Below are positions 17,286 to 26,668 of a stretch of 64,000 nt of DNA, one piece after another. The translations under genes and the position numbers were made by a program. Source of the DNA: Bradyrhizobium sp. MOS002 (GTDB taxonomy: Bacteria > Pseudomonadota > Alphaproteobacteria > Rhizobiales > Xanthobacteraceae); NCBI RefSeq assembly GCF_003020115.1, contig NZ_PYFX01000001.1, positions 697,501-761,500 on the forward strand, in the 5' to 3' direction. How positions within the stretch are numbered: the stretch's first letter is position 1; every line of letters begins with the position of its first letter. The notes beneath the pieces are model-generated. The model saw only the letters and a program-made list of their open reading frames with translations. It was not told the origin of the DNA and made no database searches.

Positions 17286-19280
17286 TTGACGTTGAGGGGT
17301 CACCGTTACAGGTATTTGCGGACGGCCGCGGCGATTGCCTCGGGCGTATTGGCTTTTCCCGCCACCAGCCGCGCGGCCGATCTGCCGCTGAAGGCACCTG
17401 CGCTGAAGGCCGTCTATGACTGGACCGGCCTTTATATCGGTGCGCATGCCGGTTTCACCCGCGGCACGTCCTCGGCCACGCTGGCCGATCCCACGGTCGC
17501 GACCGACAATCATGGGTTCACCGGCGCGACCGGCGGCGTGCAGGCCGGCTACAACTGGCGGCTCAATTCGGGTTTCCTGCTCGGCGTCGAAGGCGACATC
17601 TCCTTCCCCAACTATCTGCCCTCCAACCATGTGGTGTCGTCGGCTGCGACCGCGCTGTCGAGTGCGGAGGAACGTTGGGACTATGTTGCGAGCCTGCGCG
17701 CGCGGCTCGGCTACACCACCGGCGCCTTTCTGTTCTACGCGACCGGCGGCGCCGCTTTTGCCGGTGAACGCTTTCTGGCGACGCCGACAGGCGGCAACGA
17801 GGAAAAGGTGTTGCACACGCGGTTCGGCTGGACCGCCGGCGGCGGCGTCGAATACGCCTTCGCGCCGCACTGGAGTGCGCGGCTCGAATATCTCTACAGC
17901 AAGTTCGAGAACGCCAACGTCACCTTCCCTTCCGGCGCGCAATATTCGTCGTCGATGGATTTCCAGAGCCTGCGGATCGGCCTCAATCGCAAGATCGACT
18001 GGCCGGGCATGCCGACCTACAACCCGAAGTCGGATGTGACGGATACCGAGTCCAGCCGCTGGGAGATTCACGGCCAGTCGACCGTGCTGGGGCAGGGCTA
18101 CCCCGCGTTCCACGCGCCCTATACCGGAACGAACAGCCTGCTCCCGTCGCCGGATTTCCAGCAGACCTGGAGCAACTCGCTCTACCTGAATGCGCGGCTA
18201 TGGGATGGCGGCGAGGTCTATTTCAATCCCGAGCTGCTGCAAGGTTTCGGCTTCAACAACACGACGGGTGCCGCGGGCTTCCCCAACGGCGAAGCGCAGA
18301 AGTCCGGCTTTCCCTATCCGCACTTCAACGCCTCGCGACTGTTCGTGCGCCACACCTTCGGCTTCGGCGGCGAGCAGGAAGAGTTGGCCAGCGGCCAGTT
18401 CCAGCTTGCCGGCAAGGCCGACGTCTCGCGCCTGACCTTGCAGGTCGGCAAGCTCTCCGTAGTCGACGTGTTCGACGGCAATTCCTATGCGCATGATCCG
18501 CGCAAGGACTTTATGAACTGGTCGATCTGGGCGTCCGGCGCCTTCGATTACGCCGCCGACAAGCTCGGCCTCGGCTACGGCGCCACGGCCGAATTGAACC
18601 AGAAGCAATGGGCACTACGCGCCGGCTACTTCCTGATGGACGCGCAGTCCAACTCGAACAATTTCGACATGAATATCGGCCGCCGCGGCGAATATGTCGC
18701 GGAGCTCGAGATGCGCTTTTCGCTGTTCGGCCAGCCCGGCAAGCTGCGCACACTCGGCTTCGTCAACAGCGCTAATTCCGGCAGCTATCGCGAGACGCTG
18801 GACAATCCCCTGCTCAACCTCGACATCAGCCAGACCCGCCGCGGCCGGCTCAAATACGGCTACGCGCTCAATCTCGAACAGGCCATCACCGACGACATCG
18901 GCGTATTCGGCCGCTGGAGCTGGAACGACGGCCGCAACGAGATCATGGCCTTCACCGACATCGACCGCAGCCTGTCCGGCGGCGTCTCGGTGAAGGGAGC
19001 GAAATGGGGCCGGCCCGACGACGTCGTCGCCATTGCCGGCGCGATCAACGGCCTCTCGCAGGACCATCGCGACTTCATCGCCGCCGGCGGTCTCGGTCCG
19101 CTGATCGGCGACGGCCAACTCAACTACCGCAGGGAACGCGTGCTGGAGACCTATTACGCCTACGCGCTCAACAAGGCGCTGACCTTCACCGCGGACTACC
19201 AGCTCATCGTCAACCCCGCCTACAACGCTGATCGCGGGCCGGTGTCGGTGTTCTCAGGTCGGCTGCACGGCGAGTTCTGA
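17286..19280 (+). CDS. Two-barrel outer-membrane fusion: Omp25-like barrel plus OprB-type porin
   Basis: This ~664-residue outer-membrane protein has a signal peptide (TAAAIASGVLAFPATSRAAD). Residues ~45-245 form an Omp25/RopB-like barrel: YDWTGLYIGAHAGFTRGTSS, GGVQAGYNWR, LLGVEGDIS, then strands ending SLRIGLNRKIDWP. After a linker, residues ~265 to the end match carbohydrate-selective OprB porins (WEIHGQSTVLGQGYPAF, ARLWDGGEVYFNPELLQGFG, FGFGGEQEELASGQFQLAGK, VGKLSVVDVFDGNSYAHDP). The last residue is Phe, as needed for BAM-dependent assembly. The TTG at 17286 has GGGGG upstream; a TTG at 17271 is an alternative. Sugar uptake is inferred from the OprB half. Confidence 0.88.
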   Translation: MTLRGHRYRYLRTAAAIASGVLAFPATSRAADLPLKAPALKAVYDWTGLYIGAHAGFTRGTSSATLADPTVATDNHGFTGATGGVQAGYNWRLNSGFLLGVEGDISFPNYLPSNHVVSSAATALSSAEERWDYVASLRARLGYTTGAFLFYATGGAAFAGERFLATPTGGNEEKVLHTRFGWTAGGGVEYAFAPHWSARLEYLYSKFENANVTFPSGAQYSSSMDFQSLRIGLNRKIDWPGMPTYNPKSDVTDTESSRWEIHGQSTVLGQGYPAFHAPYTGTNSLLPSPDFQQTWSNSLYLNARLWDGGEVYFNPELLQGFGFNNTTGAAGFPNGEAQKSGFPYPHFNASRLFVRHTFGFGGEQEELASGQFQLAGKADVSRLTLQVGKLSVVDVFDGNSYAHDPRKDFMNWSIWASGAFDYAADKLGLGYGATAELNQKQWALRAGYFLMDAQSNSNNFDMNIGRRGEYVAELEMRFSLFGQPGKLRTLGFVNSANSGSYRETLDNPLLNLDISQTRRGRLKYGYALNLEQAITDDIGVFGRWSWNDGRNEIMAFTDIDRSLSGGVSVKGAKWGRPDDVVAIAGAINGLSQDHRDFIAAGGLGPLIGDGQLNYRRERVLETYYAYALNKALTFTADYQLIVNPAYNADRGPVSVFSGRLHGEF

Positions 19281-19301
19281 TCGCTCCCCGCGATACGTTT
19301 C

Positions 19302-21377
19302 CTACGCGGCCCGGATCGCGTCCAGGAACTTTCCGACCTCCACCTTGAGACGGCTGCTCTCGCCGGAGAGCGACTTCGCTGACGCAAGCACGGTGGAGGA
19401 GGCCGATCCGGTCTGGCTCGCGCCGCGCTGCACGTCGACGATGCTGGCGGAGACCTGTTGGGTGCCGCGTGCCGCCTGCTGCACGTTGCGGGAAATCTCC
19501 CGCGTCGCCGCCCCCTGCTCCTCGACCGCGGAGGCGATCGCCGATGCAATCTCGGACATGCGGGTGATGGTGTCGCCGATCGACTTGATGGCGCCGACCG
19601 AATCTTCCGTCGCGCTCTGGATTCCCGTGATCTGCTGGCTGATCTCGCCGGTGGCCTTGGCGGTCTGCTCGGCGAGTGCCTTGACCTCGGAGGCGACCAC
19701 GGCGAAGCCGCGCCCGGCCTCGCCGGCGCGCGCAGCCTCGATCGTTGCATTGAGCGCGAGAAGATTGGTCTGTCCCGCGATCTGGCTGATGAGCTCGACC
19801 ACGTCGCCGATCCGTCCGGCAGCCTTGGCGAGCTCGCCGACATAGTCGTTGGTCCGCGCTGCCTGCTGCACCGCTTCGCTGGCCACGCGCGCGGAGTCCT
19901 GGACCTGCCGGCCGATCTCGTCGACCGAGGACGCCATCTCCTCCGCGGCCGCGGCAACGGTCTGCACGTTGCTGGAGGCCTGCTCGGAGGCGGCCGCGAC
20001 GGTCGCGGTGACCTTTTCCGATTGGTCGGCGGTGCTCGTCAGCGTTCCCGCCGACACTTCCAGCTCCGAGGATGCCGACGAGACGGTGTTGATGACCTCG
20101 CCGATCAACGCTTCGAAATCGCGCGCGATCTGGTCCATGCGCTGGCTGCGCTGGAGTTTCGCCTCGGCTTCCACCGCGGCGGCCTCGTCGGCGGCTTTCT
20201 TGGCGGAGAGCGAGTCCTTGAAGTGCTGGAGCGAGCCCGCCACCTGGCTGATCTCGTCATTGCGGCCGGTCACGGGAATCTCGACCTCGTGCTGCCCGGC
20301 GGCAAGCGTTGCGATCACGTCCGCGAGCCGGCTCAGCGGCGTCACCACGCGCCTGCGCAGCATCATGGTCACGCCTCCGAGTGTCCCCAGCAGCGCCAGC
20401 ACCGCCACGCCCGCGAGCGCGAACATCGCCAGCGCGCCGTCGCGCGCGGCCGAGGCGCGCTCGGCGGCTTCGGCCAGCGCGGCATCGCGCACGCCGTAGA
20501 ACATCTGGATGGCAGGTACGATGACGGTGGCCAGCTCTTCGGCGTTGATGCCGTACTTGCCGTCGCCACGTGCCGCGGGCATCTCCTTGTCCACGACGGG
20601 CGCCGCTTTTCCGAAATATGAATCCGTCGCCGCTTTCAGCGCGGTGACGATGCGGGGCGGGCTTCCGAGCTGGTCGATGCCGGCCTCGATGCGCTCGCGG
20701 TCGGCCTCGACACGCCCCTGCATACGATCCATCAGCGCGAATTCGCTCGCCGTGAGTGGGCGGCGGGCGCTCAGCGCGGGCGACAGCGTGGCGGCGCGGC
20801 TGCCGGCCGAGACGCGCAGATCCTGCGCCGTTCGCGCCAGGCTCAACAGCGCCGCAAGCGAGGAATCGGCATTGATGACCTTCGCTTCGAGCCGGTTCAT
20901 GATCGGCTCGATATTGCCGATGACCTCGGCAACGCCCGGAAGGAAGCCCTTGATCACAACGCTGTCGCGCGTCGCCAGCGGAACGCTCATCGCGCGATCT
21001 GCCGCCGTGGTGATATCCTTGAGCCGCCGCGCGGTTCGGTCCAGGTTTTCGATCATCGGTCCGGCATCATCCAGCACCATGATGGCGCGCCTAGCCCCCT
21101 CGAATGCGGCATCGACCGCTTTCGCGGCCTTCGCGGCGGCTTCGATCTGGACCTGCGTCGCAGCGTTCTCCTGGAAAATCGGGGAAATGTAGGGGGCACG
21201 AAGGCTGGCAATGTGCTGACTGACCGTCAGGGTCGCACCAAAGGCGTCGACCGTCTTGATCGCGTCGGAGCGGTTCGCGAAGATACGCGCCTGGGGTACG
21301 AGCACCTCGGCGCCAAGGATGACTGCAAAAATCGTCACCGTCAGCATCGACAGCGCAAAGAGCTTCCCGATCCGCAT
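19302..21377 (-). CDS. Methyl-accepting chemotaxis protein
   Basis: This 691-residue inner-membrane chemoreceptor starts with a membrane helix ([20 protein letters not shown]) and a periplasmic helical sensor region of about 290 residues. A second helix follows ([20 protein letters not shown] near 320), then a HAMP domain ([18 protein letters not shown]). The cytoplasmic coiled coil has the invariant CheA/CheW tip [29 protein letters not shown]. No CheR-binding pentapeptide ends the protein. The start ATG at 21377 (MRIGKLF) has GGGGGACC just upstream; the longer frame is rejected. It stands alone, so its signal cannot be read. Confidence 0.94.
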   Translation of the reverse strand: MRIGKLFALSMLTVTIFAVILGAEVLVPQARIFANRSDAIKTVDAFGATLTVSQHIASLRAPYISPIFQENAATQVQIEAAAKAAKAVDAAFEGARRAIMVLDDAGPMIENLDRTARRLKDITTAADRAMSVPLATRDSVVIKGFLPGVAEVIGNIEPIMNRLEAKVINADSSLAALLSLARTAQDLRVSAGSRAATLSPALSARRPLTASEFALMDRMQGRVEADRERIEAGIDQLGSPPRIVTALKAATDSYFGKAAPVVDKEMPAARGDGKYGINAEELATVIVPAIQMFYGVRDAALAEAAERASAARDGALAMFALAGVAVLALLGTLGGVTMMLRRRVVTPLSRLADVIATLAAGQHEVEIPVTGRNDEISQVAGSLQHFKDSLSAKKAADEAAAVEAEAKLQRSQRMDQIARDFEALIGEVINTVSSASSELEVSAGTLTSTADQSEKVTATVAAASEQASSNVQTVAAAAEEMASSVDEIGRQVQDSARVASEAVQQAARTNDYVGELAKAAGRIGDVVELISQIAGQTNLLALNATIEAARAGEAGRGFAVVASEVKALAEQTAKATGEISQQITGIQSATEDSVGAIKSIGDTITRMSEIASAIASAVEEQGAATREISRNVQQAARGTQQVSASIVDVQRGASQTGSASSTVLASAKSLSGESSRLKVEVGKFLDAIRAA

Positions 21378-21620
21378 CTTGGTCCCCCGAATACATTCCT
21401 GCAAATGTCGAGAACCTAGCTGGTCGCCGCTAAGAGGCCGTTAAGCAACGGCATGGCCGTAGTTCCGCGGGGTATTGGGCTTCGAGTGCCTTCCGGGATG
21501 GTATCGGCGAAGTTCCTTCGCGATGCCTGATGCGACAGAATCATCAGCATTTCTTCCTCGAATACCTATATCAATGCCTGGGCCGCCATCCGCGCCACAC
21601 TCCCTTACCTCGGAACGTCA

Positions 21621-22916
21621 ATGCTCTCCGCCGAACTTGCCATCGTCGTCGTCCTGATCGTCATCAACGGCTTGCTGTCCATGTCCGAACTGGCCGTGGT
21701 CTCGTCACGCCCGGCCCGGCTGTCGATGCTCGCCGCCAAGGGCGTCCGCGGCGCCGAGCGGGCACTGACGCTCGCGGCCGATCCCGGCAAATTCCTTTCG
21801 ACGGTGCAGATCGGGATCACGCTGGTCGGCGTGCTCTCCGGCGCGTTCTCGGGCGCGACGCTCGGACAGCGGCTGACGCAATGGCTGCTCGAGCTTGGCC
21901 TGTCCGCAGGAATTGCCGACATCGTCGGAGTGGGCCTGGTCGTCACGCTCATCACCTACGCCACCCTGATCGTCGGCGAGCTGGTGCCGAAGCAGGTGGC
22001 GCTGCGCGATCCCGAGAGCATCGCGGTCAGGGTTGCACCCGCGATGCACGTGCTTGCGAAGGTCTCGCTGCCGCTGGTCTTCCTGCTCGATCTCTCCGGC
22101 AAGCTGATCCTCACGCTGCTCGGCCATGGCGGCAAGTCCGAAGAGAAGGTGTCGGAAGACGAGATCCATCATCTCGTCAGCGAGGCCGAAAACGCGGGCG
22201 TGCTCGAGTCAGGTGAAAAGGAGATGATCGCGGGCGTGATGCGGCTCGGCGACCGGCCGGTCGGCGCCATCATGACGCCGCGCACGGAGGTCAACGAGAT
22301 CGACTTGAACGATCCGCCGGAGAGCATTCAAGCGATCATCGCCAAAAGTCCGCATTCGCGCTTTCCCGTGTCCGATGGCGACCGCGACAAGCCGATCGGC
22401 GTGCTCCAGGCCAAGGATCTGCTCGTCGCCTTCATGAATGAGCGCACGCCGGATTTGCGCGTGCTGGTCCGCGAGGCGCCCGGCATTCCTGCCTCCGCCG
22501 ATGCCCGCGACGTGCTGGCGATCCTGAAGGCTGCGCCGGTGCATGTCGGCCTCGTCTACGACGAATACGGCGCCTTCGAAGGCATTGTGACGACGGCTGA
22601 CATTCTGGAATCGATCGTCGGCGCCTTCCATTCCGAGGAAGGCCCGCCGGAGCCGGCCTACGTCAAGCGCGCGGACGATTCGCTGCTGGTCTCAGGCTGG
22701 ATGCCGGTCGACGAATTCGGCGAGCTGCTCGGCATCGAACTGCCGCCGCACCGCTACAACACGGTCGCCGGCCTCGTGCTGCAACAGTTCAACGTGCTGC
22801 CTGATGTCGGAGACGCCTTCGACTTCGGCGGCTGGCACATCGAGGTGGTCGATCTCGACGGACGGAGGATCGACAAGATTCTCGCGAGCCGGCGGAGCGA
22901 AGTAGAGACGGGGTGA
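21621..22916 (+). CDS. CNNM/CorC-type membrane protein (hemolysin family)
   Basis: This 431-residue inner-membrane protein has an N-terminal CNNM (DUF21) domain with about four membrane segments (MLSAELAIVVVLIVINGLLS; TVQIGITLVGVLSGAFSGAT; IVGELVPKQVALRDPES). Two CBS domains follow (MTPRTEVNEIDLNDPPESIQ; VPVHVGLVYDEYGAFEGIVT) and a CorC_HlyC tail. Relatives export or balance Mg2+/Co2+; the hemolysin name is historical. ATG 21621 opens directly into the first helix. A 243-base gap to the divergent chemoreceptor holds no recognised element. Confidence 0.9.
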   Translation: MLSAELAIVVVLIVINGLLSMSELAVVSSRPARLSMLAAKGVRGAERALTLAADPGKFLSTVQIGITLVGVLSGAFSGATLGQRLTQWLLELGLSAGIADIVGVGLVVTLITYATLIVGELVPKQVALRDPESIAVRVAPAMHVLAKVSLPLVFLLDLSGKLILTLLGHGGKSEEKVSEDEIHHLVSEAENAGVLESGEKEMIAGVMRLGDRPVGAIMTPRTEVNEIDLNDPPESIQAIIAKSPHSRFPVSDGDRDKPIGVLQAKDLLVAFMNERTPDLRVLVREAPGIPASADARDVLAILKAAPVHVGLVYDEYGAFEGIVTTADILESIVGAFHSEEGPPEPAYVKRADDSLLVSGWMPVDEFGELLGIELPPHRYNTVAGLVLQQFNVLPDVGDAFDFGGWHIEVVDLDGRRIDKILASRRSEVETG

Positions 22917-22956
22917 GCGAGCGGCGACGTGAGGTGGTGCACCGAACTCTCCACGT

Positions 22957-23083
22957 GTCGTCCCGGCGAAGGCCGGGACCCATACCGCGCGATTTGTCGA
23001 TTGCTGAAGGTAGAAATACAGAACGACCGATCTTCGCCAAACCACTCGCTGTGGTTATGGGTCCCGGCCTTCGCCGGGACGAC
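22957..23083. repeat. Palindromic repeat pair (family A), copy 2
   Basis: Left hairpin GTCGTCCCGGCGAAGGCCGG begins at 22957; its inverse, GGTCCCGGCCTTCGCCGGGA, ends near 23083. The ~80 bases between have no gene. The element sits between the CNNM gene and the PilZ gene, which converge. Confidence 0.9.
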
Positions 23084-23107
23084 AGTTGGGATTGCCGACC
23101 CAGCCCC

Positions 23108-23350
23108 TCACCCGAACCTCACCCCGATCCGCCTTTCCTTGCGCCAGATCACGGTGCAGGCGAGATGTGTTCCGTCGGCCTGGACGAACAGGCTGAAATG
23201 ATCGGGGATGCCGACGGGACTGCTGACGTCGAGCGCGGCGCCGGTATCTGACAGGTTGCGGACGGTGCAATCGATCGCGCCGCCGCCGCCGAACTCGATC
23301 GTCCCGGCCTTCAGCACGCGATGCCTTGCCTTGTCGCGCCGCTCGTCCAT
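23108..23350 (-). CDS. PilZ domain protein, 80 aa
   Basis: This is a stand-alone PilZ domain that should bind cyclic di-GMP. The Arg-rich switch (MDERRDKARHRVLKAGT) and the core NLSDTGAAL (N/DxSxxG) are both present, followed by a beta-barrel with FSLFVQADGTHLACTVIWRK and RRIGVRFG. At 80 residues it is a minimal domain with no partner module. Its target is unknown, and no cyclase or cellulose/flagellar gene is adjacent. Confidence 0.88.
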   Translation of the reverse strand: MDERRDKARHRVLKAGTIEFGGGGAIDCTVRNLSDTGAALDVSSPVGIPDHFSLFVQADGTHLACTVIWRKERRIGVRFG

Positions 23351-23449
23351 GGGAACAATCTACACCCAAAGTTGAACCAAGCGTTAAACGCAGTCTCCGT
23401 CGCGATGCTTTTACGCGCGGGGCCTGCGGCCTTGCGAGTGGACCGGCGT

Positions 23450-25075
23450 CTACAGCGCCGGCTGGAACGTCTCCGTCCGCGCCATCCGCCAGGCGTCGCG
23501 GAAGCGCGGGTCTTCGGTGCCTTCGAGCAGCTCGCCCGGACGCAGCGACGGATAAAGCTGCGCGAAAGATCTCACGTCCGTGGTCGAGCTGCGCTGCGAG
23601 AAATGGATCGGGCGCAGCTGCTGCGGATGTTCGAGACCGGCGGCGGCGATCAGCTCGGTCAGCGAGTGCAGCGTCGCAAGGTGATAATTGTGCACGCGGT
23701 CGATCTTGAGCGGCACATAGAGCGCGCGCGCCCGCGTCGGGTCCTGGGTCGCGACGCCGGTCGGGCAACGGTCGGTGTGGCAGCTCAGCGACTGGATGCA
23801 GCCGAGCGAGAACATGAAGCCGCGCGCAGAATTGCAGTAGTCCGCGCCGATCGCCATGGCGCGCGCCATGTCGAAGGCGGTGGCGATCTTGCCGGATGCG
23901 CCGATCTTGATGCGGTCGCGCGCGTTGATGCCGATCAGCGCGTTGTGGACGAAACTGACGCCCTCCCGCATCGGCATGCCCAGATGGTCCATGAACTCCA
24001 GCGGCGCGGCGCCGGTGCCGCCCTCGTTGCCGTCGACGACGATGAAGTCGGGATAGATGCCGGTCTCGATCATCGCCTTGCAGATCGCCAGGAATTCCCA
24101 GGGATGGCCGATGCATAGCTTGAAGCCGGTCGGCTTGCCGCCGGAGAGCCTTCGCATCTCGCCGATGAACTGCATCATGCCGACAGGCGTCGAGAAGGCG
24201 CGATGCGAGGCCGGCGAGATGCAATCCTCGCCCATGGCGACCCCGCGGATCCTGGAAATTTCCTCCGAGACTTTCGCCGCCGGCAGCACGCCGCCATGAC
24301 CGGGCTTGGCGCCCTGGCTGACCTTGAGCTCGACCATCTTGATCTGGTCCTGGCTCGCGACGCGCGCGAAGGCTTCGGGATCGAAGGCGCCGTCGAGATG
24401 ACGGCAGCCGAAATAGCCCGAGCCGATCTCCCAGATGATGTCGCCGCCCATCTCCGCATGATAGGGGCTGAAGCCGCCCTCGCCGGTGTCGTGCGCGAAG
24501 CCGCCCTTCTTGGCGCCGGCATTCAGCGCGCGCACCGCGTTCGGGCTGAGCGCGCCAAAACTCATCGCGGAGATGTTGAACACCGAAGCCGAATACGGCT
24601 TGGCGCAATCGGGGCCGCCGATGGTGACGCGGAATTTCTCCTCGGCATGCGTCTTCGGCGAGACCGAGTGATGCATCCACTCATAACCCTCGCGGTAGAC
24701 GTCCTCCTGGGTACCGAACGGACGCTTGTCGAGCTGCATCTTGGCGCGCTGATAGACCACCGCACGGATGTCGCGCGAGAACGGCATGCCGTCCTTCTCG
24801 CTCTCGAAGAAGTACTGCCGCATCTCCGGGCGAATCTCTTCGAGGAGGAAGCGGATATGCGCCGAGATCGGGTAGTTGCGTAGAACGGCGTGACCTTTCT
24901 GCATGAGGTCGCGAACGCCAAGCAGCGTCAGCGCGCCGAAGATCAGGATCGGGATCAACAGGATGTCGAAGATCTTGCGGTCGGCGATGCCGATGCCGAT
25001 CAGCAGCGCGGTGACCACCGCGCAGATCGTCAGGACGATGAAGCGCGGGGAGAATGGCAGCAGCAGGGTTTCCAT
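23450..25075 (-). CDS. Membrane-anchored FMN-binding glutamate synthase family protein
   Basis: This 541-residue protein has two N-terminal membrane helices (FIVLTICAVVTALLIGIGIA; IFDILLIPILIFGALTLLG). A GltS-type FMN barrel follows (SFGALSPNAVRALNAGAKKG, GQGAKPGHGGVLPAAK-like region, DGNEGGTGAAPLEF). Cysteines for a 3Fe-4S cluster lie in CIQSLSCHTDRCPTGVA. It lacks the glutaminase and NADPH subunit parts of GOGAT, so it is not a classic GltB. The ATG at 25075 follows AGAGGGG; an in-frame ATG at 25171 adds 32 low-complexity residues. The catalysed reaction is unknown. Confidence 0.85.
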   Translation of the reverse strand: METLLLPFSPRFIVLTICAVVTALLIGIGIADRKIFDILLIPILIFGALTLLGVRDLMQKGHAVLRNYPISAHIRFLLEEIRPEMRQYFFESEKDGMPFSRDIRAVVYQRAKMQLDKRPFGTQEDVYREGYEWMHHSVSPKTHAEEKFRVTIGGPDCAKPYSASVFNISAMSFGALSPNAVRALNAGAKKGGFAHDTGEGGFSPYHAEMGGDIIWEIGSGYFGCRHLDGAFDPEAFARVASQDQIKMVELKVSQGAKPGHGGVLPAAKVSEEISRIRGVAMGEDCISPASHRAFSTPVGMMQFIGEMRRLSGGKPTGFKLCIGHPWEFLAICKAMIETGIYPDFIVVDGNEGGTGAAPLEFMDHLGMPMREGVSFVHNALIGINARDRIKIGASGKIATAFDMARAMAIGADYCNSARGFMFSLGCIQSLSCHTDRCPTGVATQDPTRARALYVPLKIDRVHNYHLATLHSLTELIAAAGLEHPQQLRPIHFSQRSSTTDVRSFAQLYPSLRPGELLEGTEDPRFRDAWRMARTETFQPAL

Positions 25076-25333
25076 GATCCCCTCTTCCGCCAGCGGCAGC
25101 CGTTTGGGCGATACGTTGGACGATAAGTTGGGCGATTCCTGCGTCTTATTCTCGTCGGCCACGATTCCCATCCTCTCGCCAGCATGAGGCGGTACGATAC
25201 GCCCGCGCCTGTCATACGGATATGACGCGGCGGTTGTTTCACGCTAGCGAATTCGGCGGGGACAAATCAATCAGCCCGATGGGCGGGCTTTTGCGGTGCA
25301 GCAGACGACGGGCCGACGACCACACTCACAGCG

Positions 25334-25482
25334 GTCGTCCCGGCGAAGGCCGGGACCCATAGCCACAGGACACGGTTTGGCGAAGACTGGTCGTTTGGGG
25401 ACCGGCAATCGTCTACGAGTCGAGAGACCTCGCGATATGGTCCCGGCCCCCGTGCGCTATTGCGCACTAGGCCGGGACGACC
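25334..25482. repeat. Palindromic repeat pair (family A), copy 3
   Basis: The left arm GGTCGTCCCGGCGAAGGCCG starts at 25334; the right arm ends near 25482 and, like copy 1, carries the nested palindrome GTGCGCTATTGCGCAC. It lies between the glutamate-synthase-like gene and fpr, both on the minus strand. Confidence 0.9.
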
Positions 25483-25495
25483 AGAGAGCGCGCAA

Positions 25496-26269
25496 TTACC
25501 GCTCGACGAACGCCTTCTCGATCACGAAATGGCCGGGCTTGTTGCCGGAGCCCTCGACGAAATCGCGGCCCTCGAACATCAGTTTCAGCTCTTCCAGCAT
25601 CGCCGGGCTGCCGCACATCATGATGCGGTCGGTCGCGATGTCGAGCGGACCCTGGCCGATGTCGTTGAAGATCTGCTCGGAGCTAATGAGGTCGGTGATG
25701 CGGCCGCGGTTCTTGAACGGCTCGCGGGTCACGGTCGGGTAGTAGATGAGCTTGTCCGCGAGCAACTCCCCGAACAGTTCATCCTCGCGAAGGCTGGCGA
25801 CGAGCTTCTCACCATAGGCGAGCTCGGAGACCTGACGGCAGCCATGCACCAGCACGATGCTGTCGAACTGGTCGTAGACCTCGGGGTCCTTGATCAGGCT
25901 GGCGAAGGGCGCCAGGCCAGTGCCGGTCGAGAGCAGCATCAGCCGCTTGCCGGGAATGAGGTTGTCGGTGATCAGCGTGCCGGTCGCCTTGCGGCCGACC
26001 AGGATGGTGTCGCCTTCCTTGATCTTCTGGAGACGCGACGTCAGCGGGCCGTCCTGAACCTTGATCGAGAAGAACTCGAGCTCTTCCTCGTGATTGGCGC
26101 TCGCCATGCTGTAGGCGCGGAGCAGCGGGCGGCCCTCAACCTCGAGGCCGATCATCGCGAACTGGCCGTTCTGGAAGCGGAAACCGGAATCGCGGGTGGC
26201 GCGAAAGCTGAACAGGGTGTCGGTCCAGTGCTGGACGGAAAGAACCTTCTCTCGGTAAAACGCGCTCAT
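25496..26269 (-). CDS. fpr: Ferredoxin--NADP+ reductase
   Basis: This 257-residue flavoenzyme moves electrons between NADPH and ferredoxin or flavodoxin. The FAD motif is RAYSMASANHEEELEFFSIK and the NADP motif is LLSTGTGLAPFASLIKDP; the C-terminus ends in an aromatic stretch (FVIEKAFVER), typical of the bacterial subclass I enzymes. ATG 26269 (MSAFYREKVLSVQHWTDTLF) fits family length; the open frame extends upstream but those residues do not match. A FixK/FNR-like site lies about 150 bases upstream (26418-26431). Confidence 0.93.
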   Translation of the reverse strand: MSAFYREKVLSVQHWTDTLFSFRATRDSGFRFQNGQFAMIGLEVEGRPLLRAYSMASANHEEELEFFSIKVQDGPLTSRLQKIKEGDTILVGRKATGTLITDNLIPGKRLMLLSTGTGLAPFASLIKDPEVYDQFDSIVLVHGCRQVSELAYGEKLVASLREDELFGELLADKLIYYPTVTREPFKNRGRITDLISSEQIFNDIGQGPLDIATDRIMMCGSPAMLEELKLMFEGRDFVEGSGNKPGHFVIEKAFVER

Positions 26270-26417
26270 GATTTTCGATATTCCGAATAATTGCGGTTTT
26301 AGGGCAAAAGCGTTGCCCGGCCCCTGAAAGCGGGGCGGACACCATTGCCATGGCGGAGGATTTCGCGTGTGTGATGTACGCCATTGAGACCAATAATCAA
26401 CCTCGTTCCGGATGCGA

Positions 26418-26431
26418 TTGATGCCGGTCAA
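26418..26431. promoter_or_regulatory. FixK/FNR-family binding-site candidate (TTGA-N6-TCAA)
   Basis: TTGATGCCGGTCAA has the perfect half-site spacing TTGA-N6-TCAA and sits inside a wider inverted repeat (ATGCCGGT-CAA-ACCGGCAT, 26421-26439). It lies between fpr (minus) and the ATP-grasp gene (plus), so it could serve either. The rest of the 26270-26668 gap is AT-richer than its surroundings and holds no gene I can support. Confidence 0.5.
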
Positions 26432-26668
26432 ACCGGCATTTGCGGCGGAAATGGTCACATCATTAATGGATCTGCTGTCCGGCGCACGCGGAGGGCAATT
26501 TCTTTTCCCTCAGAGGCCCGAATACAGCACTTAATTTCCGTGGCGCTCGCGAGAATTTCATTAAGAATAGCTCTGATTTCCTGGGGTTTTGCGCCGTTTC
26601 CCGCATTTTTGCGGCTTTTGGCGCCAAGAGCGACTGGTAATGACGACTGGAAATGGCGACTGAGACAC

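Noticed and set aside
19458..20621. Long plus-strand frame opposite the chemoreceptor
   Set aside because: The minus strand encodes an unmistakable chemoreceptor tip here, and the plus-strand product is low-complexity.
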